Below, piece after piece: positions 1-5,796 of a DNA stretch of 12,360 nucleotides. The translations under genes were made by a program, and so were the position numbers. The stretch is from Candidatus Methylomirabilota bacterium (lineage in GTDB: Bacteria > Methylomirabilota > Methylomirabilia > Methylomirabilales > 2-02-FULL-66-22). How positions within the stretch are numbered: position 1 is the first letter of the stretch; every line of letters starts with the position of its first letter. The DNA lies in NCBI GenBank assembly GCA_016209725.1, contig JACQVO010000292.1, positions 1-12,360 on the forward strand, read 5' to 3'. Below the pieces are notes generated by a model, which was given only the letters and a program-made list of their open reading frames with translations, was not told the DNA's origin and did no database searches.

Positions 1-189
1 GTGCAGGAACTCTTGGGGCATTCCGACGTCAGCACGACCATGATCTACACCCATGTGCTCAACCGAGGATGGGGCGCCGTCCGCAGCCCGGCCGACCGCC
101 TGCCGCTTGGCCTGCCCCCGACCGGCGGCCAGTCTGCTGCCGGTCCCACTCTAGGCTGCGGGCCGGTCTGCCTAATTCGAGTTGGGTAA
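1..189 (+). CDS. Integron-type tyrosine recombinase (IntI-like), C-terminal fragment
   Basis: This is the C-terminal end of a tyrosine site-specific recombinase; the rest lies left of the window, so the GTG at base 1 is not the real start. The visible part has the [15 protein letters not shown] block typical of integron integrases, with the third catalytic His/Trp-position histidine (H7) and the nucleophilic tyrosine (Y16). The next residues (NRG, then VRSPADRL) match the usual end of IntI proteins. After that the frame continues for about 28 residues of low-complexity, Gly/Pro-rich sequence without family resemblance, and stops with TAA at 187-189. That stop overlaps the GTTGGGT core site, so the tail is translated from the putative attI region. 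The integrase points towards the cassette, opposite to class 1-3 integrons. IntI, rather than another phage-type integrase, is supported mainly by the adjacent cassette and attC site. Confidence 0.85.
   Translation: MQELLGHSDVSTTMIYTHVLNRGWGAVRSPADRLPLGLPPTGGQSAAGPTLGCGPVCLIRVG
120..187 (+). other. Putative attI site with core GTTGGGT and GCCGGTC repeats
   Basis: The core GTTGGGT at 181-187 fits the integron consensus GTTRRRY and lies exactly where cassette sequence begins. Upstream there are two direct copies of GCCGGTC (139-145 and 162-168), each preceded by CTGC (134-137 and 156-159), and one inverted copy GACCGGC (120-126). In attI1 the integrase binds direct repeats upstream of the core, so this layout is compatible with an attI site. 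It lies inside the 3' end of the integrase frame. Assignment as attI rests on position and the core site; the repeats are suggestive only. Confidence 0.5.
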
Positions 190-697
190 CGTTGCATTGA
201 TGACGAGGATGAGGGCTACTCGAAAAAGCGGGCTTGGTTGTGCTCGTCAAACTGTCAGGGCCCAGTTACCTCTCATTGCGGCGAGCTTTCCCGAGATTCG
301 AGACTGCTACCCGGCCACGATCAATTTCCATCTTGAATTGCCTCTGATCGTTACCGCTTCCGATCACCGCACGCCACCTATAAAGTGGGCCCCGAACGCC
401 CATGAGGGAGAGGTCTTTGATATCGTTCGAGTGGATTTGGAAATCCCTCTTGGTGGACCGAAGCATGCCGCGTGGCTTTATGTTGCACATTGGTCGCCTC
501 ACCGCAGAGATCCCTTTACTCACGAGGTTCTTGCTCCGTTTTTGGAACTTGGAGATCATGAGGAGTTTGGCCTCGTCATCAAACGACCTTGCGTGCATTT
601 GCCATATGCTCACGCACCGATTGTCGTCGTTGTTTGAAGCCTTGCCCAACAACAGCTTCCAGCGGCCGGGGCTGCGCCCCGCCGCTTAGCTTCGGCG
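182..697 (+). mobile_element. Integron gene cassette, 516 bp
   Basis: The segment runs from the TT of one core site (GTTGGGT, 181-187) to the G of the next (GTTGGGC, 697-703), which are the boundaries generated by integrase cleavage between G and TT. It holds a single ORF in the array direction and ends in an attC site, as a standard cassette does. Its GC is clearly lower than that of the flanking genes (30 of 60 bases in 301-360), supporting a foreign origin. If excised, its circle would carry R'' GCCCAAC opposite GTTGGGT, one mismatch from perfect. Confidence 0.8.
200..637 (+). CDS. Cassette-encoded protein resembling CTP-dependent riboflavin kinase (RibK-like)
   Basis: A protein of about 145 residues fills the cassette. 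Its motif order resembles the archaeal CTP-dependent riboflavin kinase family (RibK, formerly DUF120). It has an N-terminal SGLG (10-13) where RibK has SGLGEG; YPATINFHL (37-45), where RibK has PGTLNL with the Mg/riboflavin-binding Thr and Asn (here T40 and N42); and a late EVLAPFLEL block (about 113-121), like the EIIAP segment near the RibK end. The acidic and glycine residues after SGLG are replaced (CAR), so CTP binding may be altered or lost. There is no signal peptide or membrane segment. ATG at 200 is chosen because the upstream TTG at 182 lies in the recombination core. No good ribosome binding site is visible; expression may depend on an upstream promoter or initiation at 209. Cassette membership is well supported; the family assignment comes from remembered motifs and is tentative. 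Confidence 0.7.
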   Translation: MTRMRATRKSGLGCARQTVRAQLPLIAASFPEIRDCYPATINFHLELPLIVTASDHRTPPIKWAPNAHEGEVFDIVRVDLEIPLGGPKHAAWLYVAHWSPHRRDPFTHEVLAPFLELGDHEEFGLVIKRPCVHLPYAHAPIVVVV

Positions 698-703
698 TTG
701 GGC
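644..703 (+). repeat. attC recombination site (59-base element), 60 bp
   Basis: R'' GCCCAAC (644-650) and R' GTTGGGC (697-703) are perfect inverted repeats matching RYYYAAC and GTTRRRY. Inside them, AGCTTCCAGCGGC pairs with GCCGCTTAGCT, with mismatched bases that would leave extrahelical positions, and GGGGC-TGCG-CCCC closes the top of the hairpin. The site begins 6 bases after the cassette stop codon. The folded bottom strand would be the IntI substrate. Size and arrangement are typical of short attC sites. Confidence 0.88.
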
Positions 704-793
704 GTCATGATGCCCGGACATTGCCGTGTCGCAGCGCTGGTTTTCGCAGGTGTACGCAAAACACACCAGCCCTAAACACGAGGAGGAAATTCG

Positions 794-1255
794 ATGGAGT
801 TCAGGCTACACGTCCTTCTGAAGCCGGCGGTTGCCGCTTACCTGGCCCTTGGACTGACCGGCTGCGCCACCGGTCTCACCAAGGAAGTGATCACCACCAA
901 GGAGGCGCCGGCGGCGATCGGGCCCTATTCCCAGGCCATCAAGTTCGGCAACCTGTTGTTCCTCGCCGGGCAGATCGCGATCAATCCCAAGACCAACCAG
1001 TTGAACACCGGCTCCATCGAAGAGCAGACGACACTGGTGCTGGAGAACCTCAAGGCAGTGCTGGCCGCAAACGGCATGGCCATGGAGGAGGTCGTATCCA
1101 CGTCGGTCTTCCTCAAGGACCTGAACGATTTCGCCAAATTGCACGCAATCTACGGCACCTATTTCAAGGATAAGCCACCCGCCCGTGCGACCGTGCAGGT
1201 GGCGCGCCTGCCACGCGACGTTTTGGTGGAGATCTCCGCCATTGCCGCTAAATAG
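794..1255 (+). CDS. RidA/YjgF-family protein with a lipoprotein signal peptide
   Basis: The 153-residue protein has two parts. Residues 1-24 form a type II signal peptide: basic start, hydrophobic core, lipobox LTGC with C24 as the predicted lipidated residue. Ala at +2 would permit transfer to the outer membrane. Residues from about 30 to 153 are a complete RidA domain: AIGPYSQ, the SGQI-like LAGQIAINPKT, VFLKDLNDF, and PARATVQVARLP with R131 and E146 matching the catalytic Arg105 and Glu120 of E. coli RidA. Cytosolic RidA hydrolyses reactive enamine/imine intermediates to ketoacids and ammonia. The conserved residues suggest deaminase activity, but on the periplasmic side of a membrane, where the substrate is unknown. 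A strong AGGAGG (781-786) sits 7 bases before the ATG. The gene follows the attC site by 90 bases with no second attC behind it, so it is probably the first non-cassette gene or a cassette that lost its attC. Confidence 0.9.
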   Translation: MEFRLHVLLKPAVAAYLALGLTGCATGLTKEVITTKEAPAAIGPYSQAIKFGNLLFLAGQIAINPKTNQLNTGSIEEQTTLVLENLKAVLAANGMAMEEVVSTSVFLKDLNDFAKLHAIYGTYFKDKPPARATVQVARLPRDVLVEISAIAAK

Positions 1256-1571
1256 CTCTTGCCCGTAATGAGGGAAATACTACGTTGTTGACGGAGGGGA
1301 GTTACTCAGACGGCGGTCAGTTCCGACTATCAGAGACAGGGGGAAGGGGGAACTCCGCGACAGCCGAGGCGCGACGCGTCGGGGACGGAGCACCACCTTG
1401 TTGCACTGGATCGTCTAGCAGGCTAGGATCATCTTCACGATAGCCAACATGTCGCCTCAAATTGGCATCTCGCCCTCCGGCTTCTCGAAAGCCGTCGGCC
1501 GAGTGGGCGGGTAACCCCTCTGGGTCAACAGCAAACCTCGACTTCATCTCGATCCAAGCGCGGGAGGCATC
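1256..1571. other. Intergenic stretch without a recognisable gene
   Basis: These 316 bases hold no supported gene. The minus-strand frame open here is the continuation of a shadow of the next gene and resembles nothing known to me. No RYYYAAC/GTTRRRY pair is present, so no second attC is seen. A weak inverted pair GGAGTT (1298-1303)/AACTCC (1351-1356) and a 10-bp palindrome CGACGCGTCG (1372-1381) are the only structures noticed. The stretch could be decayed mobile or gene sequence, but nothing identifies it. Confidence 0.5.
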
Positions 1572-2531
1572 GTGGAACACGGCCAGTGGCCGGCGATTGC
1601 CGTCCTGGGTGCGGGCGCCGTCGGCTCCTATTTCGGCGGCATGCTGGCCCGTGCCGGTGCCCCGGTCACGCTGATCGGCCGCCGGCAACATGTCGAGGCC
1701 ATGACCCGAAAGGGATTGTTCTTCGAGAGCCTCCATTTCCAAGAGTACATTCCGGTTTCGGCTTCCACAGATGTCGAGGCCGCACGCACCGCGGGAATCG
1801 TCCTGCTCTGCGTCAAGACGCCGGACACGGAAGAGGCTGCACGATCGCTCGCGCCGCACCTCGCCAGCGGAGCTGTCCTCGCCAGTCTTCAGAACGGCGT
1901 GGACAACGTGGAGCGAATCCGCGCGGTTGCCAACCTCGAGGCGATACCGGCCGTCGTCTATGTGGCCGCCGAGATAACTGCCCCGGGAAGCCTGAGGCAC
2001 ACCGGTCGCGGCGAACTCATCATCGGCGATCTCCCGGGGGTTGATCGCGGCGACAAAGCGGGTCGAAAGCGGCTGGAATCCCTCACAACTCTCTTCTCAC
2101 GCGCCGGTGTTCCGTGCCGCGTTTCGGAGAATATCGAGGCCGACCTGTGGACGAAGCTGATCATGAACTGCGCCTATAACGCGATGTCGGCTTTGAGCCG
2201 GGCGCGGTACGGCCAGATGGTCGCCAGTCCCTGGACGCAAGACCTCATGCGGCAGGTGGTCGAAGAGGTCTTATCCGTTGCAGAGGCCGCCGGCGTCCGG
2301 ATGATGCACGGCAACATGGTCGAAGCGGCATGGAAGCTCGCGGACACCATGCCCGGCGCCATCTCTTCGACTGCGCAGGACCTTGCCCGGCGAAAGCGCA
2401 CGGAGATCGATTCGCTGAACGGATACGTGGCCCGCCGTGGCGCCGAGTTGGGGATCGCGACGCCGGTCAATCAGACGCTCCACGCGCTCGTGAAACTCCT
2501 GGAAGAGGCGGCTGCTGTTACTACGGGCTAA
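1572..2531 (+). CDS. Ketopantoate reductase family (PanE/ApbA) oxidoreductase
   Basis: A cytosolic NADP-dependent 2-dehydropantoate 2-reductase-family protein of 319 residues, the usual length. The N-terminal Rossmann fold carries GAGAVG (13-18) followed by a GRR turn suited to NADPH. The ASLQNGVDN segment (about 98-106) is the family's substrate/cofactor block. The C-terminal domain has LWTKLIMNCAYN, with the catalytic-position lysine K195 and asparagines N199 and N203, then SSTAQDLARRKRTEID with E278. PanE reduces ketopantoate to pantoate for coenzyme A synthesis. Many bacteria keep paralogues that act on other 2-ketoacids, and no pan gene lies nearby, so the substrate is not certain. The GTG start is supported by GGGAGG (1562-1567) 4 bases upstream. 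The gene stands 79 bases ahead of the acetyltransferase and could share its transcript. Confidence 0.88.
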   Translation: MEHGQWPAIAVLGAGAVGSYFGGMLARAGAPVTLIGRRQHVEAMTRKGLFFESLHFQEYIPVSASTDVEAARTAGIVLLCVKTPDTEEAARSLAPHLASGAVLASLQNGVDNVERIRAVANLEAIPAVVYVAAEITAPGSLRHTGRGELIIGDLPGVDRGDKAGRKRLESLTTLFSRAGVPCRVSENIEADLWTKLIMNCAYNAMSALSRARYGQMVASPWTQDLMRQVVEEVLSVAEAAGVRMMHGNMVEAAWKLADTMPGAISSTAQDLARRKRTEIDSLNGYVARRGAELGIATPVNQTLHALVKLLEEAAAVTTG

Positions 2532-2610
2532 GTCGATCCGTTAATCCAGGTTAGGCGCTTCCATTGCTGCGCGGTTCGTTATTCCAAGAGCTCGATCCAG
2601 GGAGACCGGA

Positions 2611-3153
2611 ATGTCGGATATGCTCGTGAAGCTCTACGCGCTTCCTGACGTTACCCCCCTCTCGGCCGATCTCAACGAGCGGGGTGTAGAGATACGGCAG
2701 GCTCAACCCTCAGAGAAGCGCATAGTCGCTGAATGGGTCCGCCAGCACTTCACAGAGTCGGCGGCCGCCGAATGTGAAGCCGCCATTGAGCAGAGACCGA
2801 TCAGTTGCTTTATCGCCGTGGAGAAGCAAGCCGGCGGCCCTCCCCGAGCGAAGCTCTATGACCTCCCCCCGGAGATGCTGCTCGGCTTTGCCTGCTACGA
2901 TGTGGTGAGCCGAGGCATGTTCGGCCCGGAGGGAGTGCGTGCGGATCGCCGGGGGCAAGGCATCGGCAAGGCGCTCCTCTTGACCTGTCTGCACGCGATG
3001 AAGACAGAACGGTACGCATATGCCGTGATCGGCTGGGCCGGACCAACCGAGTTTTACGCTGAGGCCGTCGGCGCAACCCTCATCGAAGGGTCCGAGCCCG
3101 GGATCTATCGTGGGCCACTTATCGGCAAGCCCATCAGTCTCAACAAGGAGTAA
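2611..3153 (+). CDS. GNAT-family N-acetyltransferase
   Basis: A 180-residue protein with a GNAT domain from about residue 25 to 165. The acetyl-CoA pyrophosphate-binding motif A is VRADRRGQGIGKALL, with the R/Q-x-x-G-x-G/A signature at R114-G119. The preceding strand LGFACYDVVSRGMFGPEGV and the later WAGPTEFYAEAVGA (motif B with the Tyr of the proposed general acid region) complete the fold. About 25 residues precede the domain, without signal or membrane features. The acceptor substrate cannot be told from sequence. A GGGAG ribosome binding site lies close before the ATG. Its own last codons (AAG GAG TAA) supply the ribosome binding site of the next gene, so translation of the two is probably coupled. 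Confidence 0.88.
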   Translation: MSDMLVKLYALPDVTPLSADLNERGVEIRQAQPSEKRIVAEWVRQHFTESAAAECEAAIEQRPISCFIAVEKQAGGPPRAKLYDLPPEMLLGFACYDVVSRGMFGPEGVRADRRGQGIGKALLLTCLHAMKTERYAYAVIGWAGPTEFYAEAVGATLIEGSEPGIYRGPLIGKPISLNKE

Positions 3154-3157
3154 CACC

Positions 3158-4111
3158 ATGGCTGAACAGAAGAAGATCATCGCAATTGTGGGTGCAACCG
3201 GCGCACAGGGCGGTGGCTTGATCCGTGCCATTTTGAGCGACCGGAGTAGCGACTTCATCGCGCGCGCACTAACAAGGGATGTCAACGCCGACAAGGCGAA
3301 AGAGCTGGCAAGGCTGGGCGCCGAGATCGTTGCGGCCGACGTTGACGACGTGGAGAGTCTGAAGAGGGCCTTCGCAGGCGCCTACGGGGCGTTCTGCGTC
3401 ACGTTCTTCTGGGCGCACTTTTCCCCCGAGACGGAGCTGGCCCAGGCTACCGCCATGGCCAAGGCGGCGAAACACGCCGGCCTGGAACACGTCATCTGGT
3501 CCACCCTGGAAGACACGCGCCGATGGGTGCCGCTCAGCGACAGCCGCATGCCTACCCTCATGGGCAAATACAAGGTGCCCCACTTCGACGGCAAGGGCGA
3601 GGCCGACCAAGTGTTCACCGCGCTCGGCCTGCCGACGACGTTCCTGCTGACCTCGTTCTACTGGGACAATCTGATCCAATTCGGCATGGGACCCACGAAG
3701 GGTCCGGACGGCAAGCTGGCCTTCACCCTGCCCATGGGCGACAAGAAACTACCGGGCATCGCCGCCGAGGACATCGGCAGGTGTGCATACGGCATTTTCA
3801 AGAAGGGCCGCGAGTTCATCGGCAAGACTGTGGGCATCGCCGGCGAGCACCTGACCGGCGCCGAGATGGCCGCCACACTCACCAGGGCGCTGGGGCAGGA
3901 GGTGCGTTACCACGACGTGCCGCCCGAGGTATACCGCGGCTTCGGTTTCCCGGGCGCCGAGGACCTCGGCAACATGTTCCAGTTCAAGCGCGACTTCGAG
4001 CACGTCTTCTGCGGGGCGAGGAACCTCGACGTCGCCCGAACCCTCAACCCTTCGCTGCAAACCTTCGACCGGTGGCTGGCCGAAAACAAAGGCCGGATCC
4101 CGCTCGAATAG
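3158..4111 (+). CDS. NmrA/HSCARG-like NAD(P)-binding protein
   Basis: A 317-residue member of the atypical short-chain dehydrogenase group around NmrA and HSCARG (NMRAL1). The N-terminal Rossmann fold has GATGAQG (12-18), then ALTRD after strand 2, where the basic residue favours NADP, and a AADVDD segment at the adenine pocket. The catalytic YxxxK of active dehydrogenases is not seen where expected; the region reads YKVPHFDGKGEADQ. This fits a redox sensor or regulatory NADP-binding protein, although some relatives act as reductases. The start at 3158 is preferred over an upstream in-frame ATG at 3110, because AAGGAG (3145-3150) lies 7 bases before it and the family begins just ahead of the Gly-rich loop. 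The gene follows the acetyltransferase by 4 bases and ends convergent to gltD. Confidence 0.87.
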   Translation: MAEQKKIIAIVGATGAQGGGLIRAILSDRSSDFIARALTRDVNADKAKELARLGAEIVAADVDDVESLKRAFAGAYGAFCVTFFWAHFSPETELAQATAMAKAAKHAGLEHVIWSTLEDTRRWVPLSDSRMPTLMGKYKVPHFDGKGEADQVFTALGLPTTFLLTSFYWDNLIQFGMGPTKGPDGKLAFTLPMGDKKLPGIAAEDIGRCAYGIFKKGREFIGKTVGIAGEHLTGAEMAATLTRALGQEVRYHDVPPEVYRGFGFPGAEDLGNMFQFKRDFEHVFCGARNLDVARTLNPSLQTFDRWLAENKGRIPLE

Positions 4112-4220
4112 CATGCCTCCGAAGCCTCACCACCCGCTCAGCCCGCAGCAGAGTGTTGCCGCGCTCGTCACGCACGCGGCGCTCGAGTGTGGTGACTCAA
4201 AGATGGCGTTACAGGGGCAC

Positions 4221-4295
4221 CCGTTCGGGCTGAGCTTGTCGAAGCCCCAATTCCCCACCCTTCGATCCCGCCAGGGCGGGACTCATGGTGAACGG
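4221..4295. repeat. REP-like inverted pair between convergent genes
   Basis: Two related arms face each other. The left arm, 4221-4248, begins CCGTTCGGGCTGAG and runs into TCGAAG. The right arm, read on the other strand from 4295, begins CCGTTCACCATGAG and also reaches TCGAAG. The shared elements CCGTTC, TGAG and TCGAAG keep their order. The right arm also holds its own hairpin CCCGCC-AG-GGCGGG (4267-4280). The left arm resembles short dispersed repeats I recall from many proteobacterial and environmental genomes. The pair sits in the 3'-to-3' gap between the NmrA-like gene and gltD, the usual place for REP/BIME elements, where it may help end or stabilise transcripts. Confidence 0.55.
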
Positions 4296-4350
4296 AATTG
4301 TAAATTGATGTTCATTTACCTTACGGGCCGGGGGGAATACAGCTCGGGAA

Positions 4351-5796
4351 TTATCCGGGTGAGGGCAGGTTCGTCGAGCCCATCAGATACCGATCCATCT
4401 CCCTGGCGGCCTGCCGGCCGTCCGCGATGGCCCAGACGATGAGGGACTGACCGCGCTGCATGTCGCCTGCGGCGAAGACACCCGGAACGCTGGTCATCCA
4501 GTTCTCATCCCGCCAGACATTCCCCCGCTCGGTGAGCTTCACGCCCAGTTGGCCGACCATCCCATCCCGTTCCGGCCCCAGAAACCCCATGGCGAGCAGG
4601 ACGAGGTCGGCCTCCAGTTCAAACCCGGTCCCCGGGATTTCCCGCATGGTCTGCCGACCGTTGCCGTCGGAGACGAACTCGACCCGCACGGCGTGCAGCC
4701 GCTCCACGCGGCCGCCGCGTCCCGAGAACCGCCTCGTCGAGATGCAGTAGTCCCGCATGCCCCCCTCCTCGTGCGCCGATGAGGTCCGGAAGATGTTGGG
4801 CCAAAGCGGCCACGGGTTGTCGGGCGCCCGCTCCTTGGGCGGGGCCGGCAGCAGCTCCCACTGGTGCACCGAGGCGGCCCCCTGCCGGTGGACGGTCCCC
4901 AGGCAATCGGCGCCGGTGTCGCCGCCGCCGATGATCACCACGCGCTTTCCCCGGGCCGTGATGAACCGTTCCTCGGGGATCAGGTCTCCCGCACAGCGCC
5001 GGTTCTGGAGCGGGAGGTACTCCATGGCAAAGTGAATGCCGTCCAAGTTCCGCCCGGGGACCTTGAGATCACGGGGGAGCGTCGCCCCACCCGCCAACAG
5101 GATGGCGTCGAAGTCACGGAGCAGGACCTCCACCGGGACATTCACCCCGACGTGGGCGTTGACCCGGAACGCGATCCCCTCCTCGCAAAGGAGATCCAGC
5201 CGGCGGTCCAGGATCCGCTTCTCCATCTTGAATTCCGGGATCCCGTACCGCAAAAGGCCCCCGATCCGGTCGGCGCGCTCGTACACCGTGACCCGGTGGC
5301 CGGCCCGGTTCAACTGCTGCGCCGCCGCCAGCGCGGCGGGGCCCGACCCGACCACGGCCACCGTCTTTCCGGTGCGGAGGACCGGGGGTTCGGGCTTGAT
5401 CCAGCCTTCGTCGAAGGCCCGGTTGATGATCGCCAACTCGATGGCCTTGATCGTCACCGGGTCGTCGTTGATCCCGAGCACGCAAGACCCTTCGCAGGGG
5501 GCGGGGCACAGGCTCCCCGTGAACTCGGGGAAGTTGTTGGTGGCGTGGAGGCGATCGATGGCCTCGCGCCAGCGGTCCCGGTAGACCAGGTCGTTCCAGT
5601 CCGGGATGATGTTCCCCAGGGGACACCCCTGGTGGCAGAAGGGAACGGCGCAGTCCATGCAGCGTGCGCCTTGCTTCTGCAGCACCTCCGTCGGCCAGGG
5701 AAGCATGACCTGCTGCCAGTCCCGGACCCGCTCCTGTACCGGCCGGTACGGCTGCTTGGCCCGCTTGATTTCGAGGAAGCCGGTGGGCTTACCCAT
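4351..5796 (-). CDS. gltD: Glutamate synthase (NADPH) small subunit
   Basis: The 481-residue GltD subunit takes electrons from NADPH through FAD and low-potential 4Fe-4S clusters and passes them to GltB for glutamate formation in the cytosol. The N-terminal cluster-binding region has CMDCAVPFC (46-54) with C58, then CPAPCEGSC (97-105). The FAD-binding loop is GSGPAA (150-155), the NADPH-binding loop GGGDTG (290-295), and the C-terminal [19 protein letters not shown] is the usual FAD-closing motif. Length and order match bacterial GltD. The chosen start gives [12 protein letters not shown], the usual beginning of GltD, with GGAAGGGG just upstream. A longer frame to 5847 only reads further into gltB. 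The start overlaps the end of gltB by 8 bases (ATGGGTAA), indicating translational coupling and balanced subunit production. Confidence 0.96.
   Translation of the reverse strand: MGKPTGFLEIKRAKQPYRPVQERVRDWQQVMLPWPTEVLQKQGARCMDCAVPFCHQGCPLGNIIPDWNDLVYRDRWREAIDRLHATNNFPEFTGSLCPAPCEGSCVLGINDDPVTIKAIELAIINRAFDEGWIKPEPPVLRTGKTVAVVGSGPAALAAAQQLNRAGHRVTVYERADRIGGLLRYGIPEFKMEKRILDRRLDLLCEEGIAFRVNAHVGVNVPVEVLLRDFDAILLAGGATLPRDLKVPGRNLDGIHFAMEYLPLQNRRCAGDLIPEERFITARGKRVVIIGGGDTGADCLGTVHRQGAASVHQWELLPAPPKERAPDNPWPLWPNIFRTSSAHEEGGMRDYCISTRRFSGRGGRVERLHAVRVEFVSDGNGRQTMREIPGTGFELEADLVLLAMGFLGPERDGMVGQLGVKLTERGNVWRDENWMTSVPGVFAAGDMQRGQSLIVWAIADGRQAAREMDRYLMGSTNLPSPG

Noticed and set aside
1317..2000. Long minus-strand open frame over the ketopantoate reductase gene
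   Set aside because: It is a reverse-frame shadow of a high-GC gene; its translation shows no family resemblance, and the plus-strand frame has clear motifs.
2550..2556. GTTAGGC, a perfect integron core match after the ketopantoate reductase gene
   Set aside because: No matching RYYYAAC partner or attC-like fold lies upstream; a 7-base degenerate match is expected by chance.
3110..3157. Upstream in-frame start for the NmrA-like gene
   Set aside because: It would overlap the acetyltransferase gene by 44 bases and add residues before the Gly-rich loop; the start at 3158 has AAGGAG at proper spacing.
4267..4280. CCCGCC-AG-GGCGGG hairpin as an intrinsic terminator
   Set aside because: The 2-base loop is too tight and no T-tract follows on either strand; treated as part of the REP-like pair.
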